A stretch of DNA of 52,899 nt from Akkermansiaceae bacterium (GCA_021202525.1 JAJQCV010000041.1:1-52899), one strand, 5' to 3'. Numbered from the stretch's first letter, positions 9,329 through 17,686 are shown. Notes: a model not told the origin generated them from the letters alone. Numbers and translations are program-made.

Positions 9329-9723
9329 GTCAAATAATGGATAAATTGAAACACTCAGCAAATAAAAGGGCAGGAGACTGCGCCATTGCTCCCGCACCCA
9401 TATCACAAACGGCCCGGAAGGAAAAGCTTAAAGAAGCGGTCCGCCGAAATGTCCGTGCGAACGGCGGCGTGCCTGGCGGATGGCGCCGTATTCCGGCCTC
9501 AACGGCCTTTCCATGAGAACATAAAAGACATGGAACTGATGATTCCGGGACAGGTGGAAAGCCGTTGCCGCGGTTCCTTCCGGGAAATCCCCTGCGGGAG
9601 AAAAAGCGGCGGATTTTTTCTGAAAAAAAGCCGGAGTAAACAAAACCGACGCTTCGCCGCGCTTTCCGGGTAGCAACCTTGCTGATTCGTCAAACCTGTT
9701 GAACAAAAACATTCATACCTGCC
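9329..9723. other. Intergenic region between divergent kbl and the barrel gene
   Basis: Divergent promoters for kbl (minus) and the outer-membrane barrel gene (plus) must lie in these 395 bases, but I cannot assign convincing -35/-10 pairs. Short frames here have no protein character. One GC-rich dyad, CCGCCG at 9441-9446 and CGGCGG at 9462-9467, could form a hairpin. No RNA gene recognised. Confidence 0.5.
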
Positions 9724-10866
9724 ATGAAACTATCCTCCTTATATGCATGGTGTTTGAGCGCCGCCGGGTGCGCCTCCCTGCTGCACGCCCAGTCCTTCAG
9801 CCAATTCCCGGACAGCGGCCCTGAAACCACGCTGGATTCCCTCTGGGCGGCGACGGGCCATATGCAGGCCTTCTCCGACGCCATCGACTCCCAGATGGGC
9901 GTGTACCGTTTTCAGGACGGCAATCAATCGCGCTTCTGGTTCAGCGGCATGGGAAGCTTCGGAGATGCCGGCGTCAGGAACGGGCATCCCGCCTTCGACT
10001 ATTCGGCCGGCGGCGGAGCCCTGGGCTACGACTACTGTACGTCCGGAAACGGCCGGGGAGGGTTGCTCGGCCTGGCCCTGGGCTTTATGTCCGGCACTCA
10101 GAACATCAAGGAAATGGCGAACCATCCCGCCGGATTCCTGGAAGGCGACAAATTCGACCAGGATACGATGATGGTCAACGTTTACGGAGCCCTGTACAGG
10201 CAGACCGGAAGAAAATCCCATCTTCTTCTGTCCATGAACATGGGATTCGGCAACACCGACAACAAATGCGCCCACCACGGCATGAACTACGAAGACTCCA
10301 CGTGGGATACGGAAACCTGGAACGTCTCCTTGTCGGCCGCATGGCGCTACGAGGTCTCCAGATCCTTCAGCATCACGCCTTTTGCCAGGATGAGCTATGT
10401 GCATGCCTCCAACAAGGTGAAAAGGGACGACTATGACGACGGAGGCCATGACTCCTCCTGGTGGTGGGACGACGACGATGACGAATACTGGAGAAGGGAC
10501 TCCAGGTGGGAAAACCGCGGATCGTTCGACAATCTGGCGCTTGAAGTGGGAGTGACGCTGGAACACGCCATCCGTTTCTCCAACGGCATGATGTGGACCA
10601 ACGCCGTTTCCGGAAGCTACTGCCCGGACATATGGCGCAATAATCCCCACCACACCTTCAACGACACCTGGTGGGACGGCGACACCGTGTACGAATCCCG
10701 GTACAGGGGCAGCGGATACGCTCCGGCCCGCCAGGCCTTCAAGGCCAAATTCCTGTCGCGCTTCGTGCGCAGTGAAAACCTCTCCATTTATGCCTCCTAT
10801 CAGGCCTGTTTCCGGGAATCCTGCACGGAACACCGGGCGGCCTTGGGCGTAGCCGTGGTCTTCTGA
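9724..10866 (+). CDS. Outer-membrane beta-barrel resembling an autotransporter translocator, no passenger
   Basis: 380 residues with a signal peptide (about 1-23, ending LLHAQ) and then alternating aromatic/polar strands ending in Phe, the usual outer-membrane assembly signal. By eye it aligns with the C-terminal barrel of the large autotransporter at 40226: a shared D/N-S-L/M-W-...-S-D-A start, FDY-x-GGG followed by aliphatic-G-x-D, and a matching final RG...AP...A...Y...R-x...V segment. It has no passenger domain, so it may work as a stand-alone porin- or adhesin-like barrel. An insertion at residues 231-267 is packed with Asp and Trp (SSWWWDDDDDEYW) and should form a long surface loop, possibly metal-binding. 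A lipobox-like AAGC within the signal is noted but less likely. It stands alone, with a candidate terminator after it. Confidence 0.75.
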   Translation: MKLSSLYAWCLSAAGCASLLHAQSFSQFPDSGPETTLDSLWAATGHMQAFSDAIDSQMGVYRFQDGNQSRFWFSGMGSFGDAGVRNGHPAFDYSAGGGALGYDYCTSGNGRGGLLGLALGFMSGTQNIKEMANHPAGFLEGDKFDQDTMMVNVYGALYRQTGRKSHLLLSMNMGFGNTDNKCAHHGMNYEDSTWDTETWNVSLSAAWRYEVSRSFSITPFARMSYVHASNKVKRDDYDDGGHDSSWWWDDDDDEYWRRDSRWENRGSFDNLALEVGVTLEHAIRFSNGMMWTNAVSGSYCPDIWRNNPHHTFNDTWWDGDTVYESRYRGSGYAPARQAFKAKFLSRFVRSENLSIYASYQACFRESCTEHRAALGVAVVF

Positions 10867-10877
10867 CGCCTTCCGCG

Positions 10878-10901
10878 CCCCTCATCGTGGTGATGGAGGG
10901 G
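10878..10901 (+). terminator. Candidate terminator hairpin after the barrel gene
   Basis: CCCCTC pairs with GAGGGG and continues as ATC/GAT with one bulged G around a GTGGT loop. It lies 11 bases after the stop. There is no clear T-tract on either strand, so it may act only as an mRNA end-stabilising hairpin. Confidence 0.35.
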
Positions 10902-11011
10902 TGCAGAATGCCGTTTGCTGATGCCGGGTATGGCTCGTGAAAACCGCTTCTTCCCGCCGTGTTTCCGCGAACAGAAAGCCGGATAACCGGGAACGGTGGA
11001 AACGGGTGTGC

Positions 11012-11518
11012 CTATTCCTCTTCTGTTTCCAGCGAATAATCCAGCATTCTGTCCCCCTCGAACGTGAAAAACGCCTGGAACCGTTTGCCGCCGAGCATGG
11101 AGGGAAGCCAATACCGGTCGTCCTGCCACATGAGGTCGTAGGGAATCTCCTCCACGGGAGACCAGAAAGGCTCCGCCTCCGGCGTCTCCGAAGGAGTGCC
11201 CGTGAAGGAGGAAGCCATGAACACATGGCAGCGGATTTCCGGAATGGTTCCGCAGGTAAAGGAAAAATTCAGCACGCCCATCTCCCGGGCGTCCGTTACG
11301 TCAATCCGCAGTTCCTCCCGGACTTCCCGCAGGACGCATTGAAGAGCCGTCTCCCCCGGCTCAAACTTGCCGCCGGGGCCGTTCACCTTCCCCGCTCCTA
11401 TCCCCCTCTTCTTGCGTATCAGAAGGATCTTCCCCTCCTGAACCACAAACATCAGGGTAGCGAGAATATCCGGGGTCCACTGTGCGGGCCATTGAAAGCC
11501 GCTGCTTCTCTCTTGCAT
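11012..11518 (-). CDS. Nudix hydrolase, MTH1/8-oxo-dGTPase-like
   Basis: 168 residues with an intact Nudix box: G50-K-F-E-P-G-E56, seven residues, then REVREELRI (64-72). It therefore should hydrolyse a nucleoside diphosphate linked to X with Mg2+. The context around the box (RKKRGIGAGKVNGPGGKFEPGE) and the C-terminal DLMWQDDRYWLPSML segment resemble MTH1-type oxidised-nucleotide sanitising enzymes. Substrate assignment from such similarity is tentative. It is a lone minus-strand gene between the barrel gene and the sugar permease, with about 174 bases upstream that may hold its promoter. Confidence 0.88.
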   Translation of the reverse strand: MQERSSGFQWPAQWTPDILATLMFVVQEGKILLIRKKRGIGAGKVNGPGGKFEPGETALQCVLREVREELRIDVTDAREMGVLNFSFTCGTIPEIRCHVFMASSFTGTPSETPEAEPFWSPVEEIPYDLMWQDDRYWLPSMLGGKRFQAFFTFEGDRMLDYSLETEEE

Positions 11519-11692
11519 GGGCGCATGCTACAGGATGGGAAGGCCGGTATGAAGAAAAATACGGAATAAGTGGCATTAATGGGCGGGGAAACGCTTCAAT
11601 TGCCTGCGGCGTCAATCCCCGGATAATATCTGGAAACGCCTTTTCATCGGAGCATCTCTGTGCCGGCGTGCGGCATCCGGTTGCCGTTCCTT

Positions 11693-13078
11693 TTAATCTG
11701 TTTCTTCCGGAATATCCTGTTTTCTGACGCGGGAGCCTGCCAGGGCGTAAGCCAGCATGACCAGTTCGCAGAGAAAAACAAGCATCCATGACCAGCGCCA
11801 GCTTCTCAGCGAATCTGCCAGAACACCCTGAAAGAAAGGGAAAACGGCCCCGCCGAACACGCCCATCATGAAAATGCCGGAAGCCTTGGCGGTGTATTTT
11901 TTCAGTCCCACGGTAGCGAGCGTGAAAATGCACCCCCACATCACGGAATGAAACAGCCCCACTGAAACCAGTACCCACAGGTTATGGGTGTAAATGGCAG
12001 CCAGCGTCAGGAGGGCCGCCGCGGAGGTAGCCGCTGTCAACTGGACGCGGGGGGAAATGTGGCTCAGCCAGCTGGAAACAATGCGCCCCACCATCAGGCC
12101 GCCCCAGTACAGGGAGGCCAGAAGGGCGGGAATGCCCAGGTCCACTCCCCATACGACCAGATTGCTGGAACCCAGAAAGAGCAGGGGTGAATCCGAATTG
12201 CCGAGTTCCAGCGCATGCAGGTTCACGTTGATTCCCACGGAAACCTCCGCACCCACGTAAAAGAAAATGGCGATGACGCCCAGCGTCAAATGACGGAAGG
12301 ACCAGATGCTGCGTTCCAGTTTCTCGCCTTCTCCAGCCGTTGTGTCCCGGAGGTCGGGCAGGTAAAGGCGTTTCGTCATCAGGGTGATCAACGCGATGAG
12401 GGCTCCCAGGATCAGCAGGGGCGTCATCAGCTGCCGCACGTGGACGTTCTCCATCGGCAGCCCGGCAAACAGGACGCCGGTTACGAAAAACGGCGCGATC
12501 GTCGTTCCGAATGAATTCACGGCGCAGACGATGTTGAGGCGCTGGACCGGCTGGGTTCCCTTCAATTCATAGGAGGTCACGTAGGGATTGATGACGACTT
12601 GCAGGAGTGTGGCGGAGGTGCCCATGGCATACGAGCCCGCCAGAAAAATAAAATAACCGTAGGGGATGCGGGCCCCAGCGATCGTCAGGTGCAGGTCCCC
12701 GTAACGGACGGTGAACCATGCGGACAGAAAAAACACGGCCAGTCCGAGCACCATGAATAAAAGCCCCCGTATCAGCGTCGTCTTGTAGCCGTAGCGGTTG
12801 ATCCAGCGGGAACCGATATTTCCGTTCACCAGATACGCCAGGAAAAAGAAAAAGGGAATCAGCGTGATAAACGTATTCTTCAGGGTTCCGGCGTCCGACA
12901 GGAAGGCGCTTTGCAAAGGCCCCTGAAACTGGCCGTTCACGGTCGTCAGGAACCCGACGAGAAAGTAAATGAACGTCAGGGCCAGGAAAGGCCCCAGGCG
13001 TGGATGCGGCGGTGTTTCCATAAAAGGGAAAAAGGCTGGAAATGGCAGGGAGGAAGAAGAGTGCGGCAGCATCTTCAT
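11693..13078 (-). CDS. MFS sugar permease, FucP/GluP-like
   Basis: A polytopic protein of 461 residues (or 442 if it starts at the Met at 13021) with about 12 hydrophobic segments. The first is ALTFIYFLVGFLTTVNGQFQGPLQSAF, which matches the opening of the fucose/glucose-galactose proton symporters (FHS family). Other family hallmarks are the NGNIGSRWINRYGYK loop after helix 2 and a long central loop. It should import a hexose or polyol with protons. It lies 43 bases downstream of a mannitol-dehydrogenase-family gene on the same strand, with a fructokinase-like gene divergent from both, so fructose, mannitol or a related sugar is the inferred substrate. Neither start has a good ribosome site. 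The upstream start sits just below a small hairpin. Confidence 0.88.
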   Translation of the reverse strand: MKMLPHSSSSLPFPAFFPFMETPPHPRLGPFLALTFIYFLVGFLTTVNGQFQGPLQSAFLSDAGTLKNTFITLIPFFFFLAYLVNGNIGSRWINRYGYKTTLIRGLLFMVLGLAVFFLSAWFTVRYGDLHLTIAGARIPYGYFIFLAGSYAMGTSATLLQVVINPYVTSYELKGTQPVQRLNIVCAVNSFGTTIAPFFVTGVLFAGLPMENVHVRQLMTPLLILGALIALITLMTKRLYLPDLRDTTAGEGEKLERSIWSFRHLTLGVIAIFFYVGAEVSVGINVNLHALELGNSDSPLLFLGSSNLVVWGVDLGIPALLASLYWGGLMVGRIVSSWLSHISPRVQLTAATSAAALLTLAAIYTHNLWVLVSVGLFHSVMWGCIFTLATVGLKKYTAKASGIFMMGVFGGAVFPFFQGVLADSLRSWRWSWMLVFLCELVMLAYALAGSRVRKQDIPEETD

Positions 13079-13083
13079 GCCGC

Positions 13084-13099
13084 CCGTACCTCAGTACGG
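13084..13099 (-). promoter_or_regulatory. Small hairpin between dehydrogenase and permease genes
   Basis: A perfect 6-base stem (CCGTAC/GTACGG) with a four-base loop lies 5 bases before the upstream permease ATG. It could limit translation of the permease, mark an RNA processing site, or be chance. No T-tract follows. Confidence 0.35.
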
Positions 13100-13121
13100 A
13101 TGGCATGAAGTGCCGGTATGA

Positions 13122-14597
13122 CTAGGGGAGAATCATTTTTTCCAGAACGGGAAGCACGCCGTCTTCTTCAATCCTTTCCACCATGCTGCGGTACTGGCTG
13201 ACGAACTTGTCCGCCGCTTTTAGATCCGTGCTCCGGAAAGGGGACAGTCCGAGAAAATCGACAGGATCGCCGCTGGCAATCAGCTTCCTGTCCTCCTCCG
13301 TCAGCCAGGGCTCGTTCACCTCATAGTCGCGGCCCAGGTCGTCCTTTCCGTGTTTCAGGTAATGGCGGTACGCGGCAATGAAAAAAGCCAGGCGTTCAAG
13401 ATCGGCGTCATCCCTGATCATCTTCGTTAACACGGGCATTACATACACGGGAATCTTGGAAACCCCGTCAAAGCACAGGCGGCTGATCTGGTCGCTGACG
13501 GCCTTGTTGCCGAAGCGCTCCAATAGGGTCTTTTTGTACAGTTCCAAATCCGTATTTCCCGGGGCCGGAACATAGGGGCCTGCGTCCCGGTCCATGAAAA
13601 GGCGCAGATAGCGGGCAAACCTCTCGTCCCCCACCGCCTCGTCCACCCGGCGGTACCCGGCCAGGAAGGCGGGGTAGGACAGCAGGGAATGGGATGCGTT
13701 CAGCAGGCTGAGCTTCATATTTTCATAAGCGGACACGTCGTCCGTGAACTCCGCTCCTGCGGCTTCCCAGTCCGGGCGGCCGGCAATGAAATCATCCTCA
13801 ATCACCCACTGGATGAAATCCTCGGAATACACGGGGGCGGCGTCCTCCACGCCGCTCTGCGCGTTCAGCCGTTTGACGTCGTCCGGCGTAACGGCGGGTG
13901 TGATGCGGTCCACCATGCTGTTGGGGAATGTCACGTTTTTTTCCACCCACCGGGCCAGTTCGGGGTCCTGGGCCTCGATAAAAGAAGTAAAGGCCTTACG
14001 GGCCGTGTCCCCGTTGTGCTGGAGGTTGTCGCAGGACAGAACGGTTACGGGTCCTGCACCGTTTTTCTGCCTTTTCCGCAATCCTGCGGCCAGGAAGCCG
14101 AAAACCGTCCGGGGATGGCCCGGATGTTCCAGATCGTGCTTCACATCCTCGCTGCCGAGCATGAATTTCCCGGTTTCCTTGTCAATATTGTAGCCGCCCT
14201 CCGTGATGGTCAGTGTGATGATTTTAATCCGGGGGTCCGCAATCCTGTCAATCACGCTTTCGGGATTCTCCGGTCCCCACGCCAGATCCACCAGGGAGCC
14301 TATTTCATAAAATTCGTCCCTGCCGTCGCGCCCGCAGACCGTCAGCGTATAAAGGCCGTCCTGGCTCTTCAGCGCCTTGTAAAGGGGCTCGTCCTGCGGC
14401 AGCAGGGCCACTCCGGAAATCCCCCATTCTTCGCGGCTACCCATGCCCAGAAGCTGGTTCGTGTAAAACTCTTCATGCGCACGATGAAAATTGCCTACTC
14501 CTATATGCACAATCCCCGGTTGAATTTTCGTCCTGTCATAGGGAACCGGAGCCTCCGGAATCTTCGCTTTTCCCTGTCGTTTAAGTTCCTGTTTCAT
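13122..14597 (-). CDS. Mannitol dehydrogenase family oxidoreductase
   Basis: 491 residues of the polyol-specific long-chain dehydrogenase family, which contains mannitol 2-dehydrogenase, fructuronate reductase and altronate oxidoreductase. These NAD(P)-dependent enzymes interconvert a polyol or sugar acid with a ketose. Seen here are the nucleotide-binding GVGNFHRAH (33-41) and the K-x4-N-x2-H catalytic segment in MKLSLLNASHS, the expected signature. Length is normal. Neighbours (a hexose/polyol permease 43 bases downstream and a divergent PfkB sugar kinase) favour mannitol 2-dehydrogenase making fructose over a uronate role, as no uronate isomerase or dehydratase is present. That choice is inference. 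Confidence 0.88.
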   Translation of the reverse strand: MKQELKRQGKAKIPEAPVPYDRTKIQPGIVHIGVGNFHRAHEEFYTNQLLGMGSREEWGISGVALLPQDEPLYKALKSQDGLYTLTVCGRDGRDEFYEIGSLVDLAWGPENPESVIDRIADPRIKIITLTITEGGYNIDKETGKFMLGSEDVKHDLEHPGHPRTVFGFLAAGLRKRQKNGAGPVTVLSCDNLQHNGDTARKAFTSFIEAQDPELARWVEKNVTFPNSMVDRITPAVTPDDVKRLNAQSGVEDAAPVYSEDFIQWVIEDDFIAGRPDWEAAGAEFTDDVSAYENMKLSLLNASHSLLSYPAFLAGYRRVDEAVGDERFARYLRLFMDRDAGPYVPAPGNTDLELYKKTLLERFGNKAVSDQISRLCFDGVSKIPVYVMPVLTKMIRDDADLERLAFFIAAYRHYLKHGKDDLGRDYEVNEPWLTEEDRKLIASGDPVDFLGLSPFRSTDLKAADKFVSQYRSMVERIEEDGVLPVLEKMILP

Positions 14598-14911
14598 ATC
14601 CTGAAATGAGGTGTCCTGTTTTCTGTCTCATTCTAATGGGCACTTTCCCGGAAGCGTATGTTAGGGATATGCCAGACTTTTCCGGTATTCAACGGGTCCA
14701 TAAATGCCGGCATGATGCCTTGAAAAGATAATTTCCGGAATTCCTCCCGGTACGGTTTGCCGGAGGAAGAAACGCCGGGAATGAGCCCTCTTTCCGGCAT
14801 GACTGGAATGAGCCTCTTTTTTCTTTTCCCGCAGGCGCGGGACATTCTATGCTTGCCATAATTTCCGGCTCATATCCCTGCCGGAAAAGCCACTTTCAAC
14901 ACCTCAAAAAC
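14598..14911. other. Divergent intergenic region, dehydrogenase to sugar kinase
   Basis: These 314 bases should contain the promoters for the permease/dehydrogenase pair (minus) and the kinase (plus). Besides the dyad at 14862-14887 there is a short hairpin CCCGC/GCGGG at 14828-14841. Short minus-strand frames here look non-coding. Confidence 0.5.
14862..14887 (+). promoter_or_regulatory. Inverted repeat upstream of the sugar kinase (operator or mRNA hairpin)
   Basis: TTTCCGGC at 14862-14869 is perfectly repeated in inverse as GCCGGAAA at 14880-14887 with a 10-base spacer, ending 24 bases before the kinase ATG. The position between divergent sugar genes fits a repressor operator. As RNA it would be an 8-base-pair hairpin in the leader. 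Confidence 0.45.
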
Positions 14912-15874
14912 ATGTACGACGTTATCGCCCTCGGAGAATTGCTGGTGGATTTTACCCCCTGCGGAACGAGCGGGCACGGGCTGCCCGTTTACCAGGCCAA
15001 TCCCGGGGGAGCTCCGTGCAATGTTTTGTCCATGCTCGCCAAACTGCGCCGCAGGACCGCTTTCATCGGCAAGGTGGGCCATGACATGTTCGGCAAAATG
15101 CTCCGGAACACCCTCCGGGAGGCGGGGATTGACGACTCGGGCTTGGTCTCTTCCCGTGAAGTCAACACGACGCTCGCTTTCGTCCAGATTGACGAACAGG
15201 GAGACCGCGACTTTTCCTTTTACCGCAATCCCGGCGCCGACATGAAGCTCACTTCCGGAGAAGTGGACATGGCCCTGGTGGAAAACACGCGCATCTTCCA
15301 CTTCGGAACCATCTCCATGACGCACGACGACGTGCGCCGCGCCACCCGGCACGCCGTCAGCTGCGCCCAGGAAAAAGGTTCCCTGATCTCCTTTGATCCC
15401 AATCTCAGGCCTCCCCTCTGGCCCAGCCTGGAACTGGCCCGGGAGCAGATGCTCTACGGCTGCGGCGTGTGCAGCGTCATGAAAATAGAAAAGGAGGAAC
15501 TCCTCTTCCTTACCAGCTGCAACTCCATGGAGGAAGGACTGGATGCGCTGAAAAAAGAATTCGGCAATCTCCGCCTCATCCTCGTGACGGGGGGCAGGGA
15601 AGGAAGCTGGGCCAGCTATGGAAACACCCTTGTACACCAGCCTACTTTCCTGAACGTCAAGACCATCGATACGACAGGGGCCGGAGACGCCTTCTTTGGC
15701 TCCTGCCTGGACTGGATTCTGGAAACGGGGCTGGAAAACCTGACGGAACGGCAGCTTGCGGACATGCTCTTATTCTCCAATGCCGCCGCCTCCATCGTCA
15801 CGACGCGCAAGGGAGCCATCCGTTCCATGCCTGTCCGGGAAGAAATCGCCGCTCTGATGGCCGTGGGCGTTTGA
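14912..15874 (+). CDS. PfkB-family sugar kinase, probable fructokinase
   Basis: 320 residues from MYDVIALGELLVDF, the typical start for fructokinases of the ribokinase/PfkB fold. The frame is open from 14849, but the upstream residues have no family character. Visible motifs are the substrate-binding N-P-G-G-A-P-C-N-V (residues 30-38) and the C-terminal signature DTTGAGDAFFG, holding the anion hole and catalytic Asp. It should phosphorylate a ketose with ATP. Divergent from the mannitol-dehydrogenase and permease genes, it would complete an uptake, oxidation and phosphorylation route for mannitol or fructose. The exact sugar is not proven by sequence. Confidence 0.9.
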   Translation: MYDVIALGELLVDFTPCGTSGHGLPVYQANPGGAPCNVLSMLAKLRRRTAFIGKVGHDMFGKMLRNTLREAGIDDSGLVSSREVNTTLAFVQIDEQGDRDFSFYRNPGADMKLTSGEVDMALVENTRIFHFGTISMTHDDVRRATRHAVSCAQEKGSLISFDPNLRPPLWPSLELAREQMLYGCGVCSVMKIEKEELLFLTSCNSMEEGLDALKKEFGNLRLILVTGGREGSWASYGNTLVHQPTFLNVKTIDTTGAGDAFFGSCLDWILETGLENLTERQLADMLLFSNAAASIVTTRKGAIRSMPVREEIAALMAVGV

Positions 15875-15978
15875 AATTCCTTTAAATTCGGTTTCTTGAT
15901 TCAGGCACCCTTCTTCAAAATTGGTGAATGAGCCTGCCTTTGGGGATGAATGTCTTTTCCTGTCCTCCCTCAACAAGA

Positions 15979-16011
15979 AACCCTCTCCAAGCATTTCACT
16001 TAAAGAGGGTT
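15979..16011 (-). terminator. Terminator after the tRNA-Leu gene, possibly bidirectional
   Basis: AACCCTCT and AGAGGGTT form a perfect 8-base stem around a 17-base loop. Read on the minus strand it starts 6 bases after the tRNA CCA and is followed by TTCTTGTT. It is also about 100 bases beyond the plus-strand kinase stop, so it could end both transcripts. Confidence 0.6.
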
Positions 16012-16016
16012 ATTGT

Positions 16017-16102
16017 TGGTGCTCGAGAGGGGACTCGAACCCCTACGTCTTATCGACACTAGATCCTTAGTCTAGCGCGTCTACCAATTCCGCCACCCGA
16101 GC
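16017..16102 (-). tRNA. tRNA-Leu, anticodon AAG
   Basis: An 86-base class II tRNA, read on the minus strand. The acceptor GCTCGGG pairs with CTCGAGC (one G-T), the discriminator is A (the leucine identity base), and CCA is encoded. The D-arm carries GGAATTGGTAGACGC as in other leucine tRNAs, the variable arm is long (GTC-GATAA-GAC), and the T-arm is AGGGG-TTCGAGT-CCCCT. The anticodon stem is CTAGA/TCTAG and the 7-base loop is CTAAGGA, so after U33 the anticodon is AAG. Bacteria normally use GAG for this box; A34 would need conversion to inosine, reading CUU, CUC and CUA. The 3' end of an upstream open frame overlaps the first 36 bases. Confidence 0.93.
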
Positions 16103-16720
16103 ATGGGTGCCTGAAGGCGGAGAGTTTTTAGCGCAGGGAGGCGAATAGATCAAGCTTTTTTCTTCTTTTTTATCCGCCTCTTCCATTTTTGCGGGGATGC
16201 CTTCCGTCATCGGGCCGGAACGGAAGTCAGCGGCATGATGCCCGGGCGCAGGGAGACGGTTTTTTTTGTCGTATTTTTCCGACGGTTTGAAGAGCCAGCC
16301 AGGGTCCGTGTTGAGTTGTTCGAATTTGGTGGGCTTGAAGATGGGGAGCTTCAGGTTGGTGTTGGGCTCGTATCCGTACTTGCCCGTGAATTTTCCATAC
16401 ACCCTGTATTCATAGTTGTTGTCAAAGGCGTAGCGGGGATTCCCGGCGTATTCCGGGAGGCGGTCCGGAGTGCGGCAGGCGCTTTCGTCCATGATGACGA
16501 GCTGGGCCGTTCTCCAAGTCTGGCCCGGCTGGCGCAGGTAGCCCCAGAAGCGCGTTGACGGCACATGGTAGCGGCGGCCTACGAAGTAGCTGCCCCTCGG
16601 CTCTTGAGCTATTTCCATGTTGCGGGCATTGATGGCGGCTATGTCCTTTTCCAGCGAGTTGCACTGGCTGAGCATGGGAAGGATGATGGCCCCGAGGAGG
16701 GGGAGCAGGCGTTTGTTCAT
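16067..16720 (-). CDS. Lipoprotein whose reading frame runs into the tRNA-Leu gene
   Basis: 217 residues beginning MNKRLLPLLGAIILPMLSQCNSLEKD. LSQC is a lipobox-like site, so a lipoprotein cleaved before Cys20 is likely. The middle contains tyrosine-rich motifs (RGSYFVGRRYHVPSTRFWGYLRQPG; YEYRVYGKFTGKYGYEP) and no family I know. The start overlaps the tcdA stop as ATGA, indicating coupled translation. The C-terminal residues after about 185 look like read-through: the last ten are just a translation of the tRNA 5' end. At a run of six T (plus, 16156-16161), five instead would give a stop directly after ...ADKKEEKA, ending the gene near 16150. I suspect the true protein ends there. Confidence 0.65.
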   Translation of the reverse strand: MNKRLLPLLGAIILPMLSQCNSLEKDIAAINARNMEIAQEPRGSYFVGRRYHVPSTRFWGYLRQPGQTWRTAQLVIMDESACRTPDRLPEYAGNPRYAFDNNYEYRVYGKFTGKYGYEPNTNLKLPIFKPTKFEQLNTDPGWLFKPSEKYDKKNRLPAPGHHAADFRSGPMTEGIPAKMEEADKKEEKSLIYSPPCAKNSPPSGTHARVAELVDALD

Positions 16721-17511
16721 GGTTGTACTGATGTTGTTTTTTTGTTCAGAAGCGTTTGTATGGCGGATGATGCCGCAAAAAAACCGAAGATGCCGGTGAT
16801 GTGCGTGATGGAGCCGAAGCCAGCGTCGCAGCTCATTTTTCCCTGAAAGCCGGGATCGCGCGAGCAGGAGGTTTCTCCATCGCAGGTAGGGTAGACGGGA
16901 GTTTCCTGGGAGAAGACGCAGGGGATTTTCAGCTTGCGTTTTTTTTCCCCCAGCGGGAGGCCATAGTCTTTTTTGAGTTTAGCGCGCAGGCTGGAGAGCA
17001 GGGGGTCTCCCTTGGTCCGGGAGAGGTCGGCAATTTCTATTTTGGACGGGTCTGTCCGTCCTCCGGCTCCGCCGCAGGTGATGAGGGGCTGTTTGCTGCG
17101 GTAGCAGGAGGCGATGAGGTGCGCCTTGGGAGAGAGGGAGTCAATGGCGTCAATGATGACGTCCGGCGCGGTCCCGAAGAGTTTTTCCGCGTTGGCTTCC
17201 GTATAAAAGTTGTCCAGCGTGATGATTTCCGCTTCGGGGTTGATGTCCCTGATGCGGGCCGCCATGGCTTCCGTCTTGGATTGCCCTATGGTTGTTCCCA
17301 GGGCGTGGATTTGCCGGTTGGTGTTGGTAACGCAAAGGTCGTCCAGGTCCATCAGGATGATGGCGCCCACGCCAGAACGCGCCAGCGCTTCCGCCGCCCA
17401 GGAGCCCACTCCCCCAATGCCGACGACAGCCATGCGGGAGTTCCGGAGGATGTCCAGCCCTCTGGTTCCGTACAGGCGGCCTATGCCGCCGAATCTGGCT
17501 TCATAGTTCAT
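16717..17511 (-). CDS. tcdA: tRNA threonylcarbamoyladenosine dehydratase TcdA
   Basis: An E1-like ThiF/MoeB/HesA fold of 264 residues from the ATG at 17511 (MNYEARFGGIGRLYG). It activates t6A37 of ANN-decoding tRNAs with ATP to form the cyclic ct6A. Visible features are the Rossmann motif VVGIGGVGSWAAEALARSG, the DLDDLCVTNTNRQ nucleotide loop typical of TcdA rather than MoeB, DAIDSLSPKAHLI, and a late GSITHITGIFGFFAA segment matching the family's membrane-facing C-terminus. The open frame extends upstream to 17754, but that part lacks family character. It is followed with ATGA overlap by the lipoprotein gene. Confidence 0.92.
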   Translation of the reverse strand: MNYEARFGGIGRLYGTRGLDILRNSRMAVVGIGGVGSWAAEALARSGVGAIILMDLDDLCVTNTNRQIHALGTTIGQSKTEAMAARIRDINPEAEIITLDNFYTEANAEKLFGTAPDVIIDAIDSLSPKAHLIASCYRSKQPLITCGGAGGRTDPSKIEIADLSRTKGDPLLSSLRAKLKKDYGLPLGEKKRKLKIPCVFSQETPVYPTCDGETSCSRDPGFQGKMSCDAGFGSITHITGIFGFFAASSAIQTLLNKKTTSVQP

Positions 17512-17686
17512 GGGGCAGGGGAGAAGGAATGAAGGCCGGCGGAGGGGGCAAACGGCCCTTTCTGCTTTTCCGGCGTCGGCGTGACTGCATGGCATCGGAC
17601 GAGTGGTGTGGAACCATGTCTTTCCATGGAGTATCCGCAGAGGACCATGGCCGGGGGCAGCAGGCAGGGAGTCACGTCGTACATGG

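Noticed and set aside
9428..9712. Overlapping short frames in the kbl/barrel intergenic region
   Set aside because: No signal peptide, motif or ribosome site, and frames on both strands are equally open.
14633..14845. 70-codon minus-strand frame between the dehydrogenase and kinase genes
   Set aside because: Composition looks random and it lies in a region that must hold two promoters.
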